Shown here piece by piece: positions 26,005 to 33,954 of a stretch of 64,000 bases of DNA. The position numbers and the translations under genes are program-made. The notes below the pieces were generated by a model. The model had not been told where the DNA came from. It saw only the letters and a list, made by a program, of their open reading frames with translations, and did no database searches. Source of the DNA: Pseudomonas tritici. Its GTDB lineage: Bacteria > Pseudomonadota > Gammaproteobacteria > Pseudomonadales > Pseudomonadaceae. Each line of letters opens with the position of its first letter. Position 1 is the first letter of the stretch. The stretch covers positions 5,700,501-5,764,500 of the forward strand of contig NZ_CP077084.1 of assembly GCF_014268275.3 (NCBI RefSeq), in the 5' to 3' direction.

Positions 26005-26391
26005 ATGCACCTGACCTCACCGCACATCACCCCCGAAAGCGCGCCGTTCTGGGAAGCGGCCAACCGGGAGCAACTGCTGCTGCGCCGCTGCCTCGACACT
26101 GGCAAGGCCTTTTTCTACCCCCGCGACCACAGCCCTTTTACTGGCAGTGCAGCCACCGACTGGATCGTCGCCAGCGGCAACGCCACGTTGTACAGCTTCA
26201 GCTACAGCGGGCGAGACGATGAAGCGTATTGCATCGCCTACGTAACGCTCGACGAGGGACCGACAATGTTGTCCGTCATCGAGTGCGAGGACAGGCAACA
26301 GCTGCATATCGGGCAACGGCTTGAGGTGACCTTCGCGCCGACGCCCAATGGGCAAAAAATACCTGCCTTTCGATTGTCTCTTACAGGTTGA
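26005..26391 (+). CDS. DUF35 OB-fold protein, partner of the thiolase-like enzyme
   Basis: A 128-residue DUF35 protein. The N-terminal helix and rubredoxin-like knuckle (REQLLLRRCLDTGKAFFYPRD) keep only one cysteine instead of the usual two CxxC pairs, and the C-terminal OB-fold strands are intact (ATLYSFSYSG, YVTLDEGPTMLSVIE, LEVTFAPTPNGQ). DUF35 proteins form complexes with thiolase/Ltp proteins and bring in the acyl-CoA. The ATG starts one base after the thiolase stop. A ribosome site (GGAG) is inside the preceding gene. Confidence 0.82.
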   Translation: MHLTSPHITPESAPFWEAANREQLLLRRCLDTGKAFFYPRDHSPFTGSAATDWIVASGNATLYSFSYSGRDDEAYCIAYVTLDEGPTMLSVIECEDRQQLHIGQRLEVTFAPTPNGQKIPAFRLSLTG

Positions 26392-26495
26392 CGGTAAGAC
26401 ACGCCACAGCCGATTTATCACCCGCCAACCACCCATTAATCTGTGCCCATGTTGAACGCAACGCCAAACCCACTTAAACAAAAAAGGATTCAACC

Positions 26496-27128
26496 ATGAG
26501 CACGCCAACCTACAACCGCTTGAACAAAGACGACGCCGTAGTTCTACTGGTCGACCACCAGACCGGCCTGATCTCCCTGGTGCAAGACTTCTCCCCTAAC
26601 GAGTTCAAGAACAACGTGCTCGCCCTGGCGGACCTGGCCAAGTTCTTCAACCTGCCGACCATCCTCACCACCAGCTTCGAACAAGGTCCCAACGGCCCGC
26701 TGGTGCCGGAGCTGAAAGAAATGTTCCCGGACGCGCCGTACATCGCTCGCCCTGGCCAGATCAATGCGTGGGACAACGAAGACTTCGTCAAGGCGATCAA
26801 GGCTACCGGCCGCAAGCAGATCATCATTGCCGGTGTGGTCACGGATGTGTGCGTCGCGTTCCCTACGTTGTCGGCACTGGCGGAAGGCTTTGATGTATTT
26901 GTGGTAACCGATGCCTCGGGCACGTTCAACACCACCGTGCAGCAGGCGGCGTGGAGCCGGATGACCCAAGCCGGTGCGCAGATGATGAACTGGTTCTCGG
27001 TGGCCTGTGAGCTGCATCGCGACTGGCGCAACGATATCGAAGGCCTGGGCAATCTGTTGTCCCAGCGTATTCCGAACTACCGCAACTTGATGAATGGTTA
27101 CTCGGCGCTGACGGCGCGTAAGGACTAA
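26496..27128 (+). CDS. ycaC: YcaC-type isochorismatase-family hydrolase
   Basis: A 210-residue cysteine hydrolase almost collinear with E. coli YcaC, an octameric enzyme of unknown physiological substrate. The aspartate is in VVLLVDHQTGL (about 20) and the nucleophilic cysteine in GVVTDVCVAFP (about 118). Conserved stretches TSFEQGPNGPLVPEL and PGQINAWDNEDFVKA are shared with YcaC. AAAAAGG precedes the ATG. It follows the catabolic cluster after 104 bp and has its own terminator. Whether it belongs to that pathway is not clear. Confidence 0.93.
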   Translation: MSTPTYNRLNKDDAVVLLVDHQTGLISLVQDFSPNEFKNNVLALADLAKFFNLPTILTTSFEQGPNGPLVPELKEMFPDAPYIARPGQINAWDNEDFVKAIKATGRKQIIIAGVVTDVCVAFPTLSALAEGFDVFVVTDASGTFNTTVQQAAWSRMTQAGAQMMNWFSVACELHRDWRNDIEGLGNLLSQRIPNYRNLMNGYSALTARKD

Positions 27129-27147
27129 GCCAACCGTTTCATTCAAC

Positions 27148-27175
27148 AAGCCTGCCCTGAAAAGCAGGCTTTTTT
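27148..27175 (+). terminator. Rho-independent terminator after ycaC
   Basis: AAGCCTGC and GCAGGCTTTTTT form a 7-8 bp stem followed by a T-run, 20 bp after the ycaC stop. Confidence 0.92.
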
Positions 27176-27278
27176 CGTGGAGCTAGCAGTACGCCATTAG
27201 CACACTTGCCCTAATTGTTACTGTGCAGTCGCAACACTAAAGTCCTTCAGGTGTTTGAAGCCTCAAGGAAGAACTCAG

Positions 27279-27845
27279 TTGAATACGCTAACCAAGGCCG
27301 GACACTACCTGGCACTCCTGACAGCCTTACTGGCCAGTGCCACGTGGGCGCTCGCCGACGAGCAAGAACCTGTCGGCGACTGGTGGATCATCTACGGCAA
27401 CGGCCGGGCGCATCAAAACGTGATGTATGTGGCCGACCGTACTTCCGTGGTGCGTTCGAACCATACCAAGGGCGCCCAGTTGGTGGCCGTCACTCTGGTG
27501 TATGAGGACCCGGGCAAGCCGATGATCGATGTGTACAACATCGAGGTGCAGTGCCCCACGCGCAAAGTGCGCTTCCTCAACGGGCAGTCGGTCGCGCAAT
27601 TTTCCTACACGCTCAAGCACTTGAAGGTCTCCAAAACCTGGCAAACGCCCAAGGAGTTCTGGCGCGATCGCACGCTCGCGTTTGTCTGTGAACCGGGCAA
27701 GAGCAAAGACACGATCGCCATGGGCAAGATGACCCACCTGCAGATGATCCAGACCACCAAGGCCATGTTCCAGCAGTTGGGGCCGACTCAGGAGAAGAGT
27801 CAGATGATCGATGACCTCGACGATATGTTGGGCAACAAGCCCTGA
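27279..27845 (+). CDS. Exported protein of unknown function
   Basis: A 188-residue protein with a Sec signal peptide (MNTLTKAGHYLALLTALLAS, cleavage probably after ALA-DE). The mature part starts EQEPVGDWWIIYGNG and has two cysteines (VQCPTRKVRF and FVCEPGK) that could pair in the periplasm. The TTG start at 27279 was chosen because AAGGAAG lies seven bases upstream and it opens directly into the signal peptide. I recognise no family. It is followed 29 bp later by a lipoprotein gene, probably in one transcript. Confidence 0.75.
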   Translation: MNTLTKAGHYLALLTALLASATWALADEQEPVGDWWIIYGNGRAHQNVMYVADRTSVVRSNHTKGAQLVAVTLVYEDPGKPMIDVYNIEVQCPTRKVRFLNGQSVAQFSYTLKHLKVSKTWQTPKEFWRDRTLAFVCEPGKSKDTIAMGKMTHLQMIQTTKAMFQQLGPTQEKSQMIDDLDDMLGNKP

Positions 27846-27874
27846 ACAGCACGCACCTACACGAAGGATTCACT

Positions 27875-28309
27875 ATGCCTACATGGACAAGGCTGTTGCT
27901 GGCAGGACTCTTGTTACCTGCCACGCTTTTTATTAACGGCTGCCACCTGATTGCACAATCGCGCTGGGAAGGCAGGGATGCTCAGGAAGCGCTGAATTTA
28001 TTCGGCAAACCCGACTCGATGAAAAAGCAGAACGGGCCCAGTGGCGAAACGCAGGTGGTGATGACTTGGTACAAGTCGTCTTCCTGGAACACCACCGAAG
28101 CCGCGGGAACTTCAATGAACCACACCGGAAACGGCATGGTTTATACGGAGTATTACCAGAGCGTTGGACACAGTTCGGATTGCAAGCTTGAGGCCACCGT
28201 AAACAAGGCCAAGAAGATCGTGCTGTTCAGGATTGAGGATGGCCGCATCCTCCATGGCAAGTGCATCAACATACCGTATGTGCCGGGGTATATTCCGCCA
28301 GGGTTCTAG
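27875..28309 (+). CDS. Small lipoprotein of unknown function
   Basis: A 144-residue protein with a lipoprotein signal peptide (MPTWTRLLLAGLLLPATLF, lipobox INGC). The mature part has a Trp/Tyr-rich middle (TWYKSSSWNTTEAAGTSMNH) and two cysteines near the C-terminus (SDCKLEATVN, GKCINIPYVPG). A SmpA/OmlA-like pattern (ALNLFGKPDSMKKQ) is suggestive but not convincing. GAAGGA precedes the ATG at 27875. It probably forms a unit with the preceding exported-protein gene. Confidence 0.78.
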   Translation: MPTWTRLLLAGLLLPATLFINGCHLIAQSRWEGRDAQEALNLFGKPDSMKKQNGPSGETQVVMTWYKSSSWNTTEAAGTSMNHTGNGMVYTEYYQSVGHSSDCKLEATVNKAKKIVLFRIEDGRILHGKCINIPYVPGYIPPGF

Positions 28310-28330
28310 GGCTCGCAGCCCTCTCGCACT

Positions 28331-29362
28331 CTAATCCGCCAGCTCCCGCTCGATCTGCTCAATGCTAGGCAAAACCGTTTGCAGCTCAGCGGGCAGCGAC
28401 TCAACCAGTTGATATTCAGCCACACCCATCGGTCGGTTGTTGTCGCGCAATGCATATTCGGCGACGACTTCGTTTTTGCTCTTGCACAGCAGCAGGCCAA
28501 TCGTTGGCCCATCTTGCGGGTGTTTGAGCTGGGCATCGACGGCCGCGAGATAAAAACTCAACTGCCCCAGGTGCTCGGGCTTGAACTTGCCCGCCTTCAG
28601 TTCGATCACCACGTAGCAGCGCAGCTTCAGGTGATAGAACAACAGGTCGACAAAGAATTCATCGCCCCCAACGTCGAGCAGCACTTGCTGGCCAACGAAG
28701 GCAAAACCGGCGCCCAGCTCCAACAAAAAATCAGTGACGTGTTTGATTAAGGCGTTTTCTATGTCGCGCTCGTGCGCGTCCAAACCCAGGCTGAGGAAAT
28801 CAAAACGGTATGGGTCTTTCAGCGATTCGCGCGCTAAATCGGATTGAGGTTTGGGCAGATGGCTTTCGAAATTGCTGACGGCCTTGCCACTGCGCTCCAG
28901 CAATCGGCTTTCGATCTGCATGACCAACGTGTTGCGCGACCAGTTGTGTTCTATCGCCTGGGCGATGTACCAGCGGGGGGTTTCGGGACCGGGGAGTTTG
29001 TCCAGCAGCGCCAGTTGGTGATACCAAGGTAATTGTGCAAGCACCCCTTGCACAAATTCCGAGTCTGGCCACGCCTCAGCGAAAGCACGCATGTACTTAA
29101 GATTACGCGGTGAAAATCCCTTCATTTTGGGAAAGGCCGCACGCAAATCCTGGGCAAGACGATCAATGACTTTACTGCCCCAGCCCTGCTCAGCCTGGCG
29201 GGTCAAAATGTCCTGGCCGATCTGCCAGTAGAGCAGCACCAGTTCTCGGTTTACCGCCAGCGTTGCGCGCTGTTGCGCCGAATGGATGCGGCCTTTCAGG
29301 TCAGTCAACCAGTCGTTATAGCCCGCAGGCGGTTGGGTCAAGCCGATAGCGGTATCGCTCAT
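28331..29362 (-). CDS. DUF1016 / YhcG-type PDDEXK nuclease-domain protein
   Basis: A 343-residue protein with the two DUF1016 halves. The N-terminal helical part (NRELVLLYWQIGQDILTRQ, GFSPRNLKYMRAFAEAWP) is followed by a PDDEXK nuclease core with FFVDLLFYHLKLRCYVVIELKAGKF near 225-250, holding the D and E-x-K metal residues. YhcG-like proteins are often found near type I restriction or defence genes; none is adjacent here. It converges with the lipoprotein gene and starts 202 bp from the quinone reductase gene in the opposite direction. Confidence 0.87.
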   Translation of the reverse strand: MSDTAIGLTQPPAGYNDWLTDLKGRIHSAQQRATLAVNRELVLLYWQIGQDILTRQAEQGWGSKVIDRLAQDLRAAFPKMKGFSPRNLKYMRAFAEAWPDSEFVQGVLAQLPWYHQLALLDKLPGPETPRWYIAQAIEHNWSRNTLVMQIESRLLERSGKAVSNFESHLPKPQSDLARESLKDPYRFDFLSLGLDAHERDIENALIKHVTDFLLELGAGFAFVGQQVLLDVGGDEFFVDLLFYHLKLRCYVVIELKAGKFKPEHLGQLSFYLAAVDAQLKHPQDGPTIGLLLCKSKNEVVAEYALRDNNRPMGVAEYQLVESLPAELQTVLPSIEQIERELAD

Positions 29363-29505
29363 GCCATTGCACTCTTGTGTGTTGAGGCAGGCTAGTCAGG
29401 GGCATGTGCTGTCACAAGGGGCCAGGAACGCTTCAGGAAGGGCCTTTCAACGGTTACAGAAACGTCCTGCTGGCCATTGCAGATCGGCGTATTGCGGCCC
29501 CACGC

Positions 29506-29537
29506 TTGACTCTCCCCTATACGGCAACCCTTACCCT
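29506..29537 (+). promoter_or_regulatory. Probable MerR-type promoter with stretched spacer
   Basis: TTGACT (29506-29511) and a -10 at TTACCC/TACCCT (29531-29537) are separated by 19-20 bp instead of 17, with the C-rich spacer typical of promoters untwisted by MerR proteins. It precedes the quinone reductase gene, whose overlapping partner encodes a MerR regulator. Confidence 0.5.
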
Positions 29538-29563
29538 GAAAGGCCATGTTCAGGACCTCTCCC

Positions 29564-30208
29564 ATGACCCCGCGCACCTTGGTTATCCTCGGACACCCCT
29601 CCGCCACCAGCTTTTGTTCAGCCCTGGCCGAAACGTACGTCCACGCCGCAAAAGACGCCGGCCATGAGGTGCGCGTCTTACGCTTGGGCGACCTGGCTTT
29701 CGACCCCGTCTTGCACAACGGCTACTCCGAGGTCCAAGCCCTGGAGCCCGACCTGCTCAGTGCACAATCCGACATCCTTTGGGCCACCCATCTGACGTTC
29801 ATTTTCCCAATCTGGTGGGGCGGCATCCCGGCCTTGATGAAAGGTTTTATCGACCGAACTTTCCTGCCCGGCTTTGCCTTCAAATACCGTGCTGGCAAGG
29901 CATTCCCTGACAAACTGTTGAAAGGCCGGACCGCGCACCTGTTGGTGACCCTGGACACGCCTGCGTGGTATTACCGCTGGTTCTATCGCATGCCGGGCAT
30001 CCATCAGATGCGCAAGACCACGTTGGGGTTGTGTGGCATCAAGCCGATCAAGACGTTGCTGTTCGGGCCGGTACTGGGCTCTACTGCGGCGCAGCGGCAC
30101 AGGTGGCTGAAACAAGCAGGCGCTTTACTGGGAAAAGGGAGTTTTCATGTACATCGGCAAAGCCGCGCAGTTGTCGGGCACAACGATCAAGGCAATTCGT
30201 CACTATGA
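29564..30208 (+). CDS. NAD(P)H:quinone oxidoreductase (flavodoxin-like, MdaB/NQO type)
   Basis: A 214-residue flavodoxin-fold protein: LVILGHPSATSFCSALAETY for FMN/FAD phosphate binding, IFPIWWGGIPALMKGFIDR as the characteristic second motif, and LLVTLDTPAWYYRWFY. It transfers two electrons to quinones or similar electrophiles. The ATG at 29564 has AGGA upstream; an ATG at 29546 is possible. Its C-terminus overlaps the next gene, a MerR regulator, by 62 bp, which indicates co-expression and regulator control. Confidence 0.87.
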   Translation: MTPRTLVILGHPSATSFCSALAETYVHAAKDAGHEVRVLRLGDLAFDPVLHNGYSEVQALEPDLLSAQSDILWATHLTFIFPIWWGGIPALMKGFIDRTFLPGFAFKYRAGKAFPDKLLKGRTAHLLVTLDTPAWYYRWFYRMPGIHQMRKTTLGLCGIKPIKTLLFGPVLGSTAAQRHRWLKQAGALLGKGSFHVHRQSRAVVGHNDQGNSSL

Positions 30209-30524
30209 GGCGATCGGGCTGCTGCCGGCGCCACAGCGTCTGGGCCAGTACCGGGTTTATTCGGCGCAAAGCGTTGAGCTGTTGATGTTTATCAAGTGCG
30301 CGCAGCAACTGGGCTTCAAGCTCAAGGAGTTGCAGGACATTCTCCGAGGCCATCAAGGCGACGCGTTGCCTTGGGACCGGGCGGACCAGGCTATCGCTGT
30401 CAAAAAACAGGAACTGGCCGTGCACATTGCCGAATTGCAGAAGATGCACATGGGATTGCTGGCATTTGAGGCACAGCTGAAGGATGCACAAGGACAGTGC
30501 TTGTCAGTAGCGCAGAGAACCTGA
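30147..30524 (+). CDS. MerR-family regulator
   Basis: A 125-residue MerR protein. The winged helix (MYIGKAAQLSGTTIKAIRHY, EAIGLLPAPQRLGQYRVYS) is followed by the dimer helix. There is no metal-binding cysteine cluster; only one cysteine lies in the helix (FIKCAQQLGF) and one near the end. GGGAG precedes the ATG inside the reductase gene. A sensor of electrophiles or redox drugs that controls the reductase is the most economical reading. Confidence 0.88.
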   Translation: MYIGKAAQLSGTTIKAIRHYEAIGLLPAPQRLGQYRVYSAQSVELLMFIKCAQQLGFKLKELQDILRGHQGDALPWDRADQAIAVKKQELAVHIAELQKMHMGLLAFEAQLKDAQGQCLSVAQRT

Positions 30525-30594
30525 CGGCTCATGAGCCGAATAATATGGCTAATCGGCTCATCAGATGAGCCGAATAATCCGCTTATTCGGCTCA
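30525..30594. repeat. Cluster of four ATGAGCCGAATAAT-type sites
   Basis: ATGAGCCGAATAAT occurs exactly at 30531-30544 and 30565-30578. Inverted versions are at about 30550-30561 (TAATCGGCTCAT) and 30583-30594 (TTATTCGGCTCA). They build three overlapping palindromes, including CGGCTCATGAGCCG (30525-30538). The array starts one base after the MerR stop and lies 90-160 bp before xseB. It looks like an operator array; the binding protein is unknown. Confidence 0.75.
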
Positions 30595-30683
30595 CACACC
30601 ACGGCATCCTCCCCCGCTCATTTGCCCAGAATCCCCATGTCTGCTAGTGTCGCGCCGGTTTACCGTCTACCGGAATAGCCGCC

Positions 30684-30926
30684 ATGGCCCGCAAAAAAGT
30701 TGCACTCGATTTCGAACAATCCCTCGCCGACCTGCAAACCCTGGTCGAGCGTCTGGAGAACGGCGAGTTGTCGCTGGAAGACTCGTTGACAGCGTTTGAG
30801 CAAGGTATCGGCCTGACCCGCGACTGCCAGAGCGCTTTGGCGCAGGCGGAACAGAAGGTCCAGGTATTGCTGGAACGTGACGGGGAGTTGGCCGAAGAGC
30901 CTTTCGATGCGGAACAGCCCGAATGA
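30684..30926 (+). CDS. xseB: Exodeoxyribonuclease VII small subunit
   Basis: An 80-residue Xse[21 protein letters not shown] and [20 protein letters not shown] are the family's two helices. It assembles with XseA (not in the window) to degrade single-stranded DNA. The stop overlaps the ispA start (ATGA, 30923-30926). xseB-ispA-dxs is a standard order in gammaproteobacteria. Confidence 0.96.
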   Translation: MARKKVALDFEQSLADLQTLVERLENGELSLEDSLTAFEQGIGLTRDCQSALAQAEQKVQVLLERDGELAEEPFDAEQPE

Positions 30927-31810
30927 TCGACGCGTATCAGGCCAGTAGCCAAGCCCGGGTCAATGCGGCGTTGGAACCTTTGTTTGTTGCGCCAAGCCCC
31001 GAACTCAAGCGTCTTTACGAAGCCATGCGCTACAGCGTGATGAATGGCGGCAAGCGCGTGCGCCCGTTGCTGGCCTATGCGGCCTGTGAAGCCTTGGGCG
31101 CGCCGGCCGAACAGGCGAATGGCGCGGCGTGTGCGGTGGAGTTGATTCACGCCTATTCGTTGGTGCATGACGATTTGCCGGCGATGGACGACGATGATTT
31201 GCGTCGCGGCCAGCCGACCACCCACAAAGCGTTTGATGAAGCGTGCGCGATCCTCGCCGGTGACGGCCTGCAAAGCCTGGCGTTCAGCGCACTGCTGGAC
31301 CCGGCGCTGAGCAGCGTCAACGCCGACATCCGTCTGCGTATGGTTACCGCCCTGGCCGTGGCTGCAGGGCCCGCCGGTATGGTCGGTGGCCAAGCCATCG
31401 ACCTCGGTTCGGTGGGCCAGAAGCTTGATCAACACGCCCTGGAATACATGCACCGACACAAGACCGGCGCCTTGATCGAAGCCGCCGTGCACTTGGGCGC
31501 CCTTGCCAGTGGGCGGGCCGAAGCCCCTAAATTGGCGGCGCTGAAGACCTACGCGCTGGCCGTTGGCCTGGCGTTCCAGGTGCAGGACGACATTCTCGAC
31601 GTAGAAAGTGACACCGCCACCCTGGGCAAGCGCCAAGGCGCCGATATCGCACGGGACAAACCGACTTATCCTGCGCTGCTAGGGCTGGAATCGGCCAAGG
31701 CTTATGCCTTGGAACTGCGCGACCAGGCCCTGGACGCCCTGCGACCTTTCGACGCGGCGGCCGAGCCACTGCGTGACTTGGCGCGGTATATCGTCGAACG
31801 CCGGCACTGA
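30923..31810 (+). CDS. ispA: Farnesyl diphosphate synthase
   Basis: A 295-residue short-chain prenyltransferase that condenses IPP with DMAPP and GPP to FPP. Both aspartate-rich motifs are present: [17 protein letters not shown] (first DDxxD) and [10 protein letters not shown] (second). [10 protein letters not shown] near residue 38 binds IPP. The ATG overlaps the xseB stop. dxs follows after 110 bp. Confidence 0.97.
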   Translation: MIDAYQASSQARVNAALEPLFVAPSPELKRLYEAMRYSVMNGGKRVRPLLAYAACEALGAPAEQANGAACAVELIHAYSLVHDDLPAMDDDDLRRGQPTTHKAFDEACAILAGDGLQSLAFSALLDPALSSVNADIRLRMVTALAVAAGPAGMVGGQAIDLGSVGQKLDQHALEYMHRHKTGALIEAAVHLGALASGRAEAPKLAALKTYALAVGLAFQVQDDILDVESDTATLGKRQGADIARDKPTYPALLGLESAKAYALELRDQALDALRPFDAAAEPLRDLARYIVERRH

Positions 31811-31920
31811 TTACAGCGGCCATTTCAGCCGCATATCGGCCAAGTTCGGCGCTCTGCGTGGGCAGTTTGCGATGCTTGAGGTAAACTGCCGCCTCTTCTA
31901 TACCTATAACGATTCGCCTG

Positions 31921-33819
31921 ATGCCCACGACGTTTCAAGAGATTCCCCGCAAGCGCCCGTCCACGCCCCTGCTCGACCGTGCTGCCACGCCGGACGGCCT
32001 GCGTCGGTTGGGTGAAGCCGAGCTGGAAACCCTGGCCGATGAGTTGCGCCTGGAATTGCTCTACACGGTCGGCCAGACCGGTGGGCATTTTGGTGCTGGC
32101 CTGGGCGTCATCGAGCTGACCATCGCCCTGCACTACGTGTTCGACACCCCGGACGACCGGCTGGTGTGGGACGTGGGCCATCAGGCGTATCCGCATAAAA
32201 TCCTTACGGGGCGCCGCGAGCAAATGGGCACCCTGCGCCAGAAGGACGGCGTTGCTGCCTTCCCGCGTCGCTCCGAGAGCGAGTACGACACCTTTGGCGT
32301 CGGCCATTCCAGCACCTCCATCAGTGCAGCGCTGGGCATGGCGATTGCCGCCCGTCTGCAAGGCAGCGATCGCAAGGCGATTGCCGTGATTGGTGATGGC
32401 GCGCTGACTGCCGGCATGGCCTTCGAAGCGCTGAACCATGCGCCGGAAGTGGACGCCAACATGCTGGTGATCCTCAACGACAACGACATGTCGATCTCGC
32501 GCAATGTCGGTGGCCTGTCCAACTACCTGGCAAAAATCCTCTCCAGCCGCACTTACGCCAGCATGCGCGAAGGCAGCAAGAAGGTGCTCTCGCGCCTGCC
32601 CGGCGCGTGGGAAATTGCCCGGCGCACCGAAGAATACGCCAAGGGCATGCTGGTGCCTGGCACCCTGTTTGAAGAGCTGGGCTGGAACTACATCGGCCCT
32701 ATCGACGGCCACGACCTGCCGACCCTGATTGCCACGCTGCGCAACATGCGTGACCTCAAGGGCCCGCAGTTCCTGCACATCGTCACCAAGAAAGGCAAAG
32801 GCTTTGCCCCGGCAGAAGTCGACCCGATCGGCTATCACGCAATCACCAAGCTGGAACCGCTGGACGCCCCCGCCGCTGCGCCGAAAAAAGCCAGCGGGCC
32901 TAAGTATTCCGGTGTGTTTGGCGAATGGCTGTGCGACATGGCCGCCGCCGACCCGCGCCTGGTGGGCATTACTCCGGCGATGAAGGAAGGCTCCGACCTG
33001 GTGGCGTTCAGCGAACGTTTCCCGCTGCGCTACTTTGACGTGGCGATTGCCGAGCAGCACGCAGTTACATTCGCCGCCGGCATGGCCTGTGAAGGCGCCA
33101 AGCCGGTAGTAGCGATCTACTCGACGTTCCTGCAACGCGGTTACGACCAGTTGGTGCATGACGTAGCGGTGCAAAACCTAGACGTGCTGTTTGCCATCGA
33201 CCGCGCCGGTTTGGTCGGCGAAGACGGCCCGACCCACGCGGGCAGCTTCGACTTGTCCTACTTGCGCTGCATCCCCGGCATGCTGGTGATGACGCCGAGC
33301 GACGAAAACGAATTGCGCAAGATGCTCAGCACCGGCCATCTGTACAACGGCCCGGCGGCCGTGCGCTACCCTCGCGGCAATGGCCCGAATGCCGTGATCG
33401 AAAAAGACCTGGAGCCGATCGAGATCGGCAAAAGCATCGTGCGTCGCCAGGGCAGCAAGACCGCGTTCCTAGTGTTTGGCGTGCAGCTGGCCGAGGCCCT
33501 GAAAGTCGCCGAGAAGATCGACGCGACCGTGGTCGACATGCGTTTCGTCAAACCACTGGATGAAGCCTTGGTGCGCGAGATCGCCGGTAGCCACGAGCTG
33601 CTGGTGACCGTCGAAGAAAACGCCATCATGGGCGGCGCCGGTGCGGCGGTCAGCGAGTTCCTGGCACGGGAGAATATCCTCAAGTCAGTGCTGCACCTGG
33701 GCTTGCCGGATGTGTACGTCGAACACGCCAAGCCGGCGCAGATGCTGGCGGAGTGCGGGTTGGATGAGGCCGGGATTGAGGCTTCGGTGCGCGAGCGCAT
33801 GGCACTCCTGAACCTGTAA
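31921..33819 (+). CDS. dxs: 1-deoxy-D-xylulose-5-phosphate synthase
   Basis: A 632-residue thiamine-diphosphate enzyme that makes DXP from pyruvate and glyceraldehyde 3-phosphate, the entry step of the MEP isoprenoid pathway; DXP also feeds thiamine synthesis. [17 protein letters not shown] with the following [12 protein letters not shown] is the ThDP motif, and the transketolase central part includes [14 protein letters not shown]. The length is normal. No gene follows in the same operon apart from possible read-through through a REPIN into btuB. Confidence 0.98.
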   Translation: MPTTFQEIPRKRPSTPLLDRAATPDGLRRLGEAELETLADELRLELLYTVGQTGGHFGAGLGVIELTIALHYVFDTPDDRLVWDVGHQAYPHKILTGRREQMGTLRQKDGVAAFPRRSESEYDTFGVGHSSTSISAALGMAIAARLQGSDRKAIAVIGDGALTAGMAFEALNHAPEVDANMLVILNDNDMSISRNVGGLSNYLAKILSSRTYASMREGSKKVLSRLPGAWEIARRTEEYAKGMLVPGTLFEELGWNYIGPIDGHDLPTLIATLRNMRDLKGPQFLHIVTKKGKGFAPAEVDPIGYHAITKLEPLDAPAAAPKKASGPKYSGVFGEWLCDMAAADPRLVGITPAMKEGSDLVAFSERFPLRYFDVAIAEQHAVTFAAGMACEGAKPVVAIYSTFLQRGYDQLVHDVAVQNLDVLFAIDRAGLVGEDGPTHAGSFDLSYLRCIPGMLVMTPSDENELRKMLSTGHLYNGPAAVRYPRGNGPNAVIEKDLEPIEIGKSIVRRQGSKTAFLVFGVQLAEALKVAEKIDATVVDMRFVKPLDEALVREIAGSHELLVTVEENAIMGGAGAAVSEFLARENILKSVLHLGLPDVYVEHAKPAQMLAECGLDEAGIEASVRERMALLNL

Positions 33820-33831
33820 ACAACATTCAAA

Positions 33832-33918
33832 TGTGGGAGCTGGCTTGCCTGCGATAGCATCACCTCGGTTACGCTGACAGACCGAGGTGCCTGCATCGCA
33901 GGCAAGCCAGCTCCCACA
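33832..33918. repeat. REPIN between dxs and btuB
   Basis: Arms TGTGGGAGCTGGCTTGCCTG at 33832 and its reverse complement to 33918. The spacer carries its own inverted repeat CACCTCGGT/ACCGAGGTG. It fills all but about 50 bp of the dxs-btuB gap. Confidence 0.9.
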
Positions 33919-33954
33919 TTGGTTTGCATTGTTTTTAAATGCCATGGACAGCCA

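Noticed and set aside
31825..33174. 449-codon minus-strand frame opposite dxs
   Set aside because: Same reason: antisense of a conserved enzyme with no domain or ribosome site.
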